A stretch of DNA of 49,114 bases. It comes from Pseudomonadota bacterium. GTDB lineage: Bacteria; Desulfobacterota; Desulfobulbia; Desulfobulbales; SURF-16. The notes under the pieces are model-generated. The model had not been told where the DNA came from. It was given only the letters and a program-made list of their open reading frames with translations, and did not search any database. A program made the translations under genes and the position numbers. Each line of letters starts with the position of its first letter. Positions within the stretch are counted from its first letter, which is position 1. The stretch is taken from positions 1 through 49,114 of the forward strand of contig JAUVQZ010000001.1 of assembly GCA_030597865.1 (NCBI GenBank). The letters run 5' to 3'. Shown in pieces: positions 43,097 to 49,114 of this stretch.

Positions 43097-43741
43097 CTAC
43101 AATCCCTGGACAAATTCCGCCATGTCTCGGCGTATTTTCTGATACTGCTGCTGGCTCAAACCAGCACCACGGGCCACGGTTTCAGCCATCTGGCTGGTAA
43201 GAAAGTCCCCTGGGCCATGGGCATCGGCATTAACCGCAAGCCTGGCGCCATACTTTAGGGCCAGGCTTGCCACGTGACCATTGGTCAGGCTATGTCCCTT
43301 ACGACCTGAAAGCTCCAGAAAGATGCCTTTTTCAGCAGCAAGCCTAACATCATCCTCACTGATCATCCCCGGGTGGGCCAAAACGTCAATATCTGCCTCC
43401 AGTGAGGCCCGGTTGGTGCCAGGAAGGACCGGCTCAACCACGGTTTCACCATGGGCGACCACAACCTGGGCGCCAAGGGCACGGGCCTTGCCGGCCAGCT
43501 CAGCGATCAGGCCAGGGGGAACATGGGTCAGCTCAATGCCAGCCAGTAAGCGGGTGGCCGAATGGGGGTTGAGATCCTGGGCGGCCTGGGCAATGCGCGG
43601 GATAATGAAATCCATGTTTGAGGAGTCAGCGTGGTCGGTTATGGCAATTGCCTCATAACCAAGCACCTCAACCCGACGCAGATGTTCAGCCGGGACCAGT
43701 TCGCCGTCACTGAAAAAACAATGGGTGTGCAGGTCAATCAT
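43097..43741 (-). CDS. PHP-domain phosphoesterase (histidinol-phosphatase-like)
   Basis: A 214-residue PHP-superfamily metal-dependent phosphoesterase. Metal-binding motifs are in order: DLHTHCFFSDGEL at 3-15, AIAITDHADSSN near 32-43, GIELTHVPPG with the conserved Glu, VVVAHGETV, DVLAHPGMIS and VNADAHGPGDF near the end. The text resembles the histidinol-phosphatase domain group found in Desulfobacterota, but no his genes are here. It may dephosphorylate the product of one of the two neighbours. Its first bases overlap the end of miaB by 8 bp, and it abuts the dehydrogenase. Confidence 0.88.
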   Translation of the reverse strand: MIDLHTHCFFSDGELVPAEHLRRVEVLGYEAIAITDHADSSNMDFIIPRIAQAAQDLNPHSATRLLAGIELTHVPPGLIAELAGKARALGAQVVVAHGETVVEPVLPGTNRASLEADIDVLAHPGMISEDDVRLAAEKGIFLELSGRKGHSLTNGHVASLALKYGARLAVNADAHGPGDFLTSQMAETVARGAGLSQQQYQKIRRDMAEFVQGL

Positions 43742-45080
43742 TTTTCACCTTCTCTTTGTTAAGCTCTGCCCGCAGGGAATTAAGGCAGCCCTCTGTGATC
43801 GTAACGTGTTCCAGGTCGCCAGGGCTATAGCTGGCAGGGCTGTGGAAATTGACAATAAGATTATGGCTGCTCCGGCCACTCCACTGACCATTGCCCATCT
43901 TACTCATCCCCTCAATCATCACCTCCAGGGTTCTACCGACAAACTCCTGATAACGCTCTCCGGTGATTTCCCTCTGCCTGTTTTGAAAGATGGCCAACCG
44001 TTCGACCTTCTCCTCATCGCTGACCGTGTCCTCAAAATCGCATGATTTGGCAGGGGGACGGCTCGAATATTTAAAGGAAAAGGCAGAGTCGTAACGCACC
44101 TTCTCCATCAAATCCATGGTGGCCTGGAAATCGGCCGCTGTTTCCCCGGGGAAACCAACGATAATATCGGTGGTCAGGCTGATATCTGGACAGGCCTGAC
44201 GCAGCCCTGCAACCTGGGCCATATACTCTTCCACCGTGTATCTGCGATTCATTGCCCTAAGGACCGCATTGGAACCTGACTGGACCGGCAGGTGAAAATG
44301 GTGGCAGAGGTTGTCAAGGTCCTGAAAACAGGCCATCAGGGCAGGGGAGAGGTCCTTGGGGTTTGAGGTGGTAAAACGGAGGCGAACCAGACCGGGCACA
44401 GCCGCCACCTGGCGCAGCAGCTCGGGGAAGCTGGTGCGCTCTTCCTGGGGCTGGTCATTGCCGTAGGAGTTGACATTCTGGCCAAGGAGGGTGATTTCGC
44501 GGACGCCACTGGCCACCAAATGACGAACCTCGGCCAGGATGTCTGACCGACGACGACTGACCTCTTGTCCCCGGGTGTAGGGCACAATGCAGTAGGTGCA
44601 GTAATTATTACAGCCCTGCATGATGGTAACAAAACGTTTATGGGGCAGGCCGTGCTTGAGGGATGGCAAAAAGGAGGGGATGGTAAAATCCTTGCTCTGG
44701 GTGGTGGAAATGATGCCCTTACGTTCATTGGCGACCTGCTGAAAGAGGTCGGGCAATTGATAGATGGACTGGGGGCCGAGGATGATATCCACATGGGGCA
44801 TGCGGACCTTCATCTTCTGGCCCTCCTGCTGGGCTACGCACCCTGCCACGGCAATGATGAGGTCAGGGTTGTCCTCTTTTAAACGGCGCAAAGAGCCGAT
44901 AAAGCTGTAGGCCTTTTGTTCGGCCTTGCCGCGAATGGAGCAGGTGTTGACGATCACCGCCTCAGCAGAGGCCAGATCATTACTGAGCAGATAACCGTTC
45001 TGCTCGAGAAGCTGCAGCATGATCTCTGAATCACGGGTATTCATCTGACAACCGATGGTTTCTATAAAGAGATTTTTCAA
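43734..45080 (-). CDS. miaB: tRNA-2-methylthio-N6-dimethylallyladenosine synthase
   Basis: A radical-SAM methylthiotransferase that adds methylthio to i6A37 of tRNA. The first 4Fe-4S cluster ligands are in IETIGCQMN, VIVNTCSIRGKAEQKAYSFIG and AVAGCVAQQEG. The radical-SAM cluster is in IMQGCNNYCTYCIVPYTRG. RRYTVEEYMAQV, TTDIIVGFPGET and a C-terminal TRAM domain follow. The frame is open to 45128, but the family begins near KNLFIETIGCQMN; a TTG at 45080 (preceded by GGTGAT) gives 448 residues, the usual size. The start is uncertain. It is in the run from purB; a strong hairpin lies just upstream. Confidence 0.95.
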   Translation of the reverse strand: MKNLFIETIGCQMNTRDSEIMLQLLEQNGYLLSNDLASAEAVIVNTCSIRGKAEQKAYSFIGSLRRLKEDNPDLIIAVAGCVAQQEGQKMKVRMPHVDIILGPQSIYQLPDLFQQVANERKGIISTTQSKDFTIPSFLPSLKHGLPHKRFVTIMQGCNNYCTYCIVPYTRGQEVSRRRSDILAEVRHLVASGVREITLLGQNVNSYGNDQPQEERTSFPELLRQVAAVPGLVRLRFTTSNPKDLSPALMACFQDLDNLCHHFHLPVQSGSNAVLRAMNRRYTVEEYMAQVAGLRQACPDISLTTDIIVGFPGETAADFQATMDLMEKVRYDSAFSFKYSSRPPAKSCDFEDTVSDEEKVERLAIFQNRQREITGERYQEFVGRTLEVMIEGMSKMGNGQWSGRSSHNLIVNFHSPASYSPGDLEHVTITEGCLNSLRAELNKEKVKND

Positions 45081-45126
45081 CAAATCACCCAACCAGGCAA
45101 GATATACGTAAAAACAACATGTTGAC

Positions 45127-45157
45127 AAATAACCTCATGTGATACATGAGGTTATTT
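45127..45157 (-). terminator. 14-bp perfect hairpin between the DUF4911-type gene and miaB
   Basis: AAATAACCTCATGT at 45127-45140 and ACATGAGGTTATTT at 45144-45157 form a perfect stem with a 3-nt loop. It overlaps the stop codon of the upstream gene (45152-45154) and lies about 47 nt before the likely miaB start. The short T run after the stem on the minus strand allows partial termination or an RNA-processing site; it could set the expression of miaB relative to purB. Confidence 0.7.
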
Positions 45158-45367
45158 AAGGCTGCCGCAAACAGCAAGGGACGATAGAAGTCTGGTAACG
45201 TCCCCACCACACTCAGGGGCGAAACGAATCAGGACCAGGCCATTACGGGGCTCAACAACGGAGAGCATGGCAAGGCCGTCATAGGCCTCAAGAATGAACT
45301 TGAGAAAATGAATCCTGCTGCGGTTAATTCGCAGGTGGAGCTCAGCTGTTCGTCGCGTTAGGGCCAT
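45152..45367 (-). CDS. Small DUF4911-type conserved protein
   Basis: A 71-residue protein from the ATG at 45367, which lies 4 bp after the purB stop; the longer frame runs inside purB and is not used. The text (LHLRINRSRIHFLKFILEAYDGLAMLSVVEPRNG) matches a small family I recall as DUF4911, found in Desulfobacterota next to miaB or purB. It has no membrane segment or cysteine motif. The function is unknown; the pattern of beta strands and helix could fit a small ferredoxin-like or ACT-like fold, which is only a guess. Confidence 0.75.
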   Translation of the reverse strand: MALTRRTAELHLRINRSRIHFLKFILEAYDGLAMLSVVEPRNGLVLIRFAPECGGDVTRLLSSLAVCGSLK

Positions 45368-45371
45368 AAGG

Positions 45372-46817
45372 TTACACGGAAAGGGCGCTATCCATGGAGC
45401 CAAGGAGATCTTTATAGTGGCCGAGGCGGACATCAACAACCTCAGCGAGATACTCCTCAGTCTGCTCAGGGGCACGACCGACAAACTCACTGCCGTCACC
45501 AACCATGGCGTTTAACTCATCCGTTGTAAAGGGGATGCTGTCATCATCGCCCAGGCGGGAGAGAAGATCATTTGCCACGCCGTCATTTTTAACCGCTAGA
45601 CCGGCGGCAATAGAATGAACCTTGACCACCTCATGCATCTCCTGACGACTCTTACCCATCTCAACACACTCCATGAGGATCTTCTCGGTGGCCATAAAGG
45701 GCAGCTCCTGCTGGAGATGACGCTGGATCTGGGCGGGATAGACGACCATGTCTGAGGTGATATTGAGATAGAGCTTCATGATGGCGTCTGTCAGTAAAAA
45801 TGCCTGGGGGACATCCATCCGCCGGATGGCAGAGTCATCAAGGGTGCGCTCAAACCATTGATTGCTGTAGGTTGCCGCAAAATCAGCAGGCAGGCCCATA
45901 AGCTTTCTGGCCAGACCGGTCATCCGCTCTGAGCGCATTGGGTTACGCTTATAGGCCATGGCAGAGCTACCAACCTGATTCTTAGCAAAAGGCTCTTCCT
46001 GAACCTTGAGGTTGGAAAGAAGGCGCATATCCACGGCAAACTTGTGGGCGGAAGCGCCGAGACCGGCCAAGGTCTCAGCGGTTTTCATGTCGAGCTTACG
46101 GGTATACGTCTGGCCAGTGACCGCAAAAAGGTCGGAAAAACCGAGCTTTGCAGCAACAAGCTCATCAAGCTTGCGAACCTTATCATGGTCACCCTTATAG
46201 AGTTCAATAAAGGTTGCCTGGGTGCCAACCGTGCCCTTGGCGCCCCTGGCCTTGATCTGCACCTCAAGATGCTCAATATAGTCGAGGTCCATGATAAGAT
46301 CTTGAATATACAAGGTATTTCGCTTGCCCACCGTGGTGGGCTGGGCAGGCTGATAATGGGTGTAGCCCAGGGTGGCAAGGTCCTTGTGCTTGCGGCAAAA
46401 GACTGAGAGGTTGGCCATAACGTTGACAAGGGCCTTTTTGATGAGCTTAAGGGCGTCACGTTGCACCATGAGGTCAGTGTTGCAGCCGACAAACTGACTG
46501 GTGGCGCCCAGGTGGATGATTGGCTCGGCAGTGGGGCATTGCTGGCCATAGGCGTAAACATGGGCCATGACATCATGACGTATCTCTTTTTCCTTGGCCT
46601 GGGCCACCTCAAAGTTGATGTCGTCCTTAAAGGCCCGTAACTCATCAAGCATCTTTTCAGTGATGATCTCCGTAAGCCCAAGTTCATGCTCAGCCTCGGC
46701 CAGGGCAATCCAGCAGCGCCGCCAGTTCTGAAATTTATTCTTTTCAGAGAAGATCCACTGCATCTCCGGACTGGTATAACGGCTGACCAGGGGCTCCTGG
46801 TAAACTTCATGATTCAT
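45372..46817 (-). CDS. purB: Adenylosuccinate lyase
   Basis: A 481-residue fumarase/aspartase-superfamily enzyme that cleaves SAICAR to AICAR and adenylosuccinate to AMP. Marks are YTSPEMQWIFSEKNKF near the N-terminus, HDVMAHVYAYGQQCP (catalytic-site His), HLGATSQFVGCNTDLMV, GYTHYQPAQPTTVGKR with the second catalytic His, and the superfamily signature GSSAMAYKRNPMRSE. The form resembles the eukaryote-like, about 480-residue PurB group rather than the shorter 430-residue type. A ribosome site (ACGGAGATA) lies before the ATG at 46817. It leads the minus-strand run that continues with the DUF4911-type protein and miaB. Confidence 0.96.
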   Translation of the reverse strand: MNHEVYQEPLVSRYTSPEMQWIFSEKNKFQNWRRCWIALAEAEHELGLTEIITEKMLDELRAFKDDINFEVAQAKEKEIRHDVMAHVYAYGQQCPTAEPIIHLGATSQFVGCNTDLMVQRDALKLIKKALVNVMANLSVFCRKHKDLATLGYTHYQPAQPTTVGKRNTLYIQDLIMDLDYIEHLEVQIKARGAKGTVGTQATFIELYKGDHDKVRKLDELVAAKLGFSDLFAVTGQTYTRKLDMKTAETLAGLGASAHKFAVDMRLLSNLKVQEEPFAKNQVGSSAMAYKRNPMRSERMTGLARKLMGLPADFAATYSNQWFERTLDDSAIRRMDVPQAFLLTDAIMKLYLNITSDMVVYPAQIQRHLQQELPFMATEKILMECVEMGKSRQEMHEVVKVHSIAAGLAVKNDGVANDLLSRLGDDDSIPFTTDELNAMVGDGSEFVGRAPEQTEEYLAEVVDVRLGHYKDLLGSMDSALSV

Positions 46818-47006
46818 ATCTATATCTCCGTAAAAACGTAGTTATTTAAACTTGCAAGGCGGAGATCCGCCAGGGGTCAAGGGTGACGATAACGGGGTAT
46901 ACTTACTCGATATTGCCGTGTTTTTCATGGGATTATCGGCCCAATCAACAAAAAAGATGCCGATTAAGACAGGGGGGATGGTCCTCACCCCCACCCTGTA
47001 CATATT

Positions 47007-47033
47007 TTGACAATGTCGCATAATATATATTAT
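47007..47033 (+). promoter_or_regulatory. Possible sigma-70 promoter inside the gene-poor region
   Basis: TTGACA and TATTAT are separated by 15 bp, and alternative -10 registers exist in the AT-rich palindrome. It would drive a transcript toward the hairpins and the cytochrome gene, beginning near 47040. Confidence 0.4.
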
Positions 47034-47088
47034 GTAAAGTTGGATTAAACTTAGTAAGGTCAGTGTGTTACACGCTGTAAGGACGGAC

Positions 47089-47403
47089 ATGGGATTGGAC
47101 CTGGCCAAGGGCAGCCCACGAGATGCCTTTAGCCAGGTTGCCACCTTCACCCTCCCACCTGTACCACCGAAGAAAAATCAGGGTGGTAGCCCTCCGCTGA
47201 TTCAGGTGCTGTTTGAAATGACCAGCCGCCAAGGCCCTCTCTCTGCCCCTAAATACAGGACGTGGTTACCACAAGGGTCGCCATCTGCGATTGATCAATC
47301 TCCCCATAATCACCGTGGCCCAATTGCAGCGGTGCCGACCTCCCTTGCCCGAGGGCAGCAAAAAGCCATGGCTGTGGATGGTTCTGGGCCAGCCGCATTG
47401 TAA
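47089..47403 (+). CDS. Doubtful small ORF, Pro/Gly/Ser-rich
   Basis: From the ATG at 47089, with AAGGACGG just upstream, or a GTG at 47065 with AAGG. The product is 104 residues (112 from GTG), rich in Pro, Gly and Ser, with no hydrophobic core, signal or known motif. Codon choice in the first third looks like that of neighbouring genes and then becomes less typical. It lies downstream of the TTGACA/TATTAT signal. Either a real small gene, a decayed 5' gene fragment, or chance inside a non-coding RNA. Confidence 0.25.
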   Translation: MGLDLAKGSPRDAFSQVATFTLPPVPPKKNQGGSPPLIQVLFEMTSRQGPLSAPKYRTWLPQGSPSAIDQSPHNHRGPIAAVPTSLARGQQKAMAVDGSGPAAL

Positions 47404-47566
47404 ATTCACCCGGATGGCCACACTGGCCTGGCATTTCCGCCACCACCTGGCCCAAGAATAGTTCCCGGCCAGTTTCTGGCGGGCAGTGGTCAGAAGCTGA
47501 CAGCATGACTTTAATGCTATTAAAGCCGGGCTAATTTCTACAGAAACCAGTGTTTGGAGGTTGAAA

Positions 47567-47784
47567 ATGGCTAAAAATGGGAATCTTACGTTTTTCCCAG
47601 GCGTAAAATGAGTTTTTTTGCCTTATTACTATTTTTCGCAGGGAGAGCTGATTGTCCCGGTTGTCAGTTTCTGGTGAGGCGGATTGCCAACACCGGTCTT
47701 TCGACTGTTCCCCTAACAGCTCTCCTTATTCATGTAACCAACTGTAATAACAATCTTTTTTTTATTGTTTTCCATTTTTTTTAA
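47567..47784 (+). CDS. Tiny overlapping ORF pair (14 and 58 codons) with strong ribosome site
   Basis: The first ORF, MAKNGNLTFFPGVK (47567-47611), has GGAGG six nt before its ATG. Its TGA overlaps the ATG of a second ORF (47608-47784), as in translational coupling. The second encodes 58 residues: a hydrophobic start (MSFFALLLFFAGRA), a CPGC motif at 16-19, and a hydrophobic Phe-rich end. The arrangement is suggestive, but the second ORF covers the 9-bp inverted repeat at 47642-47725 and ends in a low-complexity T-rich stretch, so it may be chance. Confidence 0.25.
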
Positions 47785-47950
47785 TTTCGGCATGGCCATT
47801 GCTCTCTAAGGAGCCAATGTGGTGAAATGTCGCACTGGCAGCCCTGGCCACACCGACAACTGGTCTTCTACGTAAAAAAAAGACAGTGGCAGCCAGAGGT
47901 TGTAATGCCCCCAGCCTGTATATGTCACCCCCCTTGCCAAAGGAGCATCC

Positions 47951-49114
47951 ATGCGCCTTCCTTTTTTTTCACCCCATAGATCCGCTGCCAGTGACAGGAG
48001 AGGAGCAGCCACCCACCCACTCCCCCTCCTGAGGTTAGTGGGCAAAACCTCCCTCCTTATCCTTCTTCCCTCCCTGGTTGTTGCCCGCATGACCGGCCCG
48101 TGTGACAATTGTCACACCATGCATAATAGCCAGGATGGCGCTGCCATGGCCACTATCGCTGGTGAATCAGGCACAACACCAAACCTTTTCCTTACCAGGG
48201 GTAGCTGTATTGGTTGCCATGCCATGGGTACGGCCAAAAAAATAGAACTCATCGGCGACACCCCTGTGCCCCAGGTGCTCCATGTGGATGGCTCCGGTGA
48301 TCTTGCCGGCGGCAACTTCGCCTATCTCCTCGGCAATAAGGGCAGTGGCGCCTCTGATGCCAAGGGGCATAATATTGTCGATTTTATGAATGCAGACGAC
48401 CAGCTCTATGGTCCTCCGGGCGGAATCGTCCAGTCATTTCATAATACCGGTATGGTCGTTAATGACGAAAATTTAACCTGTGCCGGCACCAATGGGTGCC
48501 ATGGCAACCGCTATAAGAGCTACCCAACGATCAGCGGCGTTGCCACCCTGTCCGGGGCCCATCATAATAATGTTAAGGGTAAAATTGACGATGCCACCAC
48601 CCCGGCCAATAGTTATCGTTTTTTGACCGGCGTCAAGGGTTTTGAAAATCAAACGGACAGGTGGCAGAATGTCAGCCCGTCAAGCCATAATGAGTATTTT
48701 GGCCGATCCAGCCCGGCCCAGCTTGGCTGTTATAGTGGCACCAGCAGCTGTCATAGCAGTGCAGGAATAAGCCCTCCTGACAATACCATGAGTCAGTTCT
48801 GCGCCACCTGCCATGGTAATTTCCACACCCTGTCAACATCTAGCTCCGATGGCATAGGAAGCTCCTTCACCTCCCCCTTCATACGACATCCCACCGATGT
48901 GGCCCTGCCGTCTTCCGGCGAGTACGCCTCCTATACCACCTATAATATTGACGCCCCTGTGGCCCGTACCCTTGTCCCGGATTCGGCAAATTCTGCCGTT
49001 GTCCCAGGTTCTGATGTGGTCATGTGCCTCTCCTGTCACGCCGCCCATGCCACGGATTTCTCTGATATGCTCAGGTGGGACTACGATCTCATGAAGGCCA
49101 ATGACCCCTCCTCA
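47951..49114 (+). CDS. Exported multihaem cytochrome c, 3' end outside the window
   Basis: The frame is open from the ATG at 47951 (AAAGGAG 6-8 nt upstream) to the last base, giving the first 388 residues. A GTG at 48038, with GAGG upstream, would start a more typical signal peptide (GKTSLLILLPSLVVA); the ATG form has a 29-residue basic extension. Haem motifs are CDNCH at 51-55, CIGCH at 86-90, CATCH at 284-288 and CLSCH at 359-363. Two spaced variants are C177-x5-C183-H184 (CAGTNGCH) and C260-x6-C267-H268. Several spare His (for example H204, H205, H246) may be distal ligands. The layout resembles Geobacter-type doubled-CXXCH exported cytochromes used in extracellular electron transfer. No other cytochrome gene is in view. 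Confidence 0.88.
   Translation, partial: MRLPFFSPHRSAASDRRGAATHPLPLLRLVGKTSLLILLPSLVVARMTGPCDNCHTMHNSQDGAAMATIAGESGTTPNLFLTRGSCIGCHAMGTAKKIELIGDTPVPQVLHVDGSGDLAGGNFAYLLGNKGSGASDAKGHNIVDFMNADDQLYGPPGGIVQSFHNTGMVVNDENLTCAGTNGCHGNRYKSYPTISGVATLSGAHHNNVKGKIDDATTPANSYRFLTGVKGFENQTDRWQNVSPSSHNEYFGRSSPAQLGCYSGTSSCHSSAGISPPDNTMSQFCATCHGNFHTLSTSSSDGIGSSFTSPFIRHPTDVALPSSGEYASYTTYNIDAPVARTLVPDSANSAVVPGSDVVMCLSCHAAHATDFSDMLRWDYDLMKANDPSS

Larger units (their letters stand above)
46818..47950. other. 1.1-kb gene-poor region with promoter-like signal, hairpins and tiny ORFs
   Basis: No confident gene. Seen: a hairpin GGCGG/CCGCC at 46858-46870; TTGACA at 47007-47012 with TATTAT at 47028-47033, next to the perfect palindrome CATAATATATATTATG (47019-47034); then hairpins at 47061-47077, 47100-47137 (CCTGGC/GCCAGG) and 47162-47188 (TACCACC/GGTGGTA). 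Further on are the tiny ORFs at 47567 and 47608 and an inverted repeat at 47642-47725. Frames at 47065-47403 (plus) and 47249-47506 (minus) lie here; neither has recognisable domains. It may hold a non-coding RNA, decayed genes or the control region of the cytochrome. Confidence 0.5.

Noticed and set aside
47249..47506. 85-codon minus-strand frame in the gene-poor region, considered as a transposase remnant
   Set aside because: No DDE or other transposase motif, inverted-repeat ends or target duplication could be seen.
47540..47950. GEMM (cyclic dinucleotide) riboswitch before the cytochrome
   Set aside because: Such riboswitches precede cytochromes in Geobacter, but the conserved GCAAAG-type core and receptor hairpins were not found.

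Overview
The window looks like the chromosome of a Gram-negative, anaerobic, cytochrome-rich bacterium, most likely a sulfate- or sulfur-metabolising Desulfobacterota (Desulfobulbia-like). The clues are a fused CobA-HemD, a lipid A gene (lpxB), OmpA, AsmA and periplasmic cyclophilin proteins, citramalate synthase, a MenG/UbiE methyltransferase, a TIGR04211-type SH3 protein, a DUF4911-type protein and a multihaem cytochrome c at the right edge. This placement is inference from gene content. Almost everything reads as a normal housekeeping chromosome with short operons on both strands. I see no phage, transposase gene, CRISPR array, rRNA or tRNA.

Layout. 1-1.8 kb: tail of an unidentified gene, then cobA-hemD (tetrapyrrole/sirohaem synthesis), closed by a hairpin terminator that also serves the converging ompA-like gene. 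1.8-5 kb (minus): a VWA-like/OmpA envelope protein with a long acidic tail, and nadC. 5.0-6.1 kb: a small secreted cysteine-containing protein behind a near-perfect sigma-54 promoter and in front of a terminator. 6.1-7.6 kb: overlapping TatD-like nuclease and tcdA. 7.6-13.5 kb (minus): pepF-like peptidase, a giant AsmA-like protein and a small membrane protein. 13.9-18.5 kb: parE-parC (topoisomerase IV) and ubiE/menG. 18.6-22.9 kb: periplasmic cyclophilin, Bax-like glucosaminidase, polysaccharide deacetylase, a small membrane protein and a MoeA-like molybdopterin-binding protein. 23.2-27.4 kb: Na+-dependent transporter, an unknown protein, a Gfo/Idh/MocA oxidoreductase and lpxB.

27.4-37.3 kb: a repeat-bearing intergenic region, a membrane-anchored repeat protein, a TrmJ-like methylase, a nested inverted-repeat element, leuB with an alanine/Na+ symporter, a CheY-TPR protein, then a minus-strand block of M23 peptidase, trmL and SH3/coiled-coil protein. 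37.3-41 kb: a possibly structured leader, lysC, cimA (aspartate family and isoleucine via citramalate), a terminator and a ComEA-like protein. 41-46.8 kb (minus, read right to left): purB, DUF4911-type protein, miaB, PHP phosphoesterase, zinc dehydrogenase, and a TrpD-like phosphoribosyltransferase whose anthranilate-pocket motifs are changed. 46.8-47.95 kb: an unusual long gene-poor stretch with a promoter-like signal, several hairpins and tiny ORFs. 47.95 kb to the end: a multihaem cytochrome c that runs off the window.

The best candidates for something undescribed are the TrpD-like/dehydrogenase/PHP gene set, the sigma-54-driven secreted protein, the 1.1-kb stretch before the cytochrome together with that cytochrome's non-standard haem motifs, and the nested inverted-repeat element next to leuB. 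All functional assignments come from reading motifs by eye; no database search was possible.
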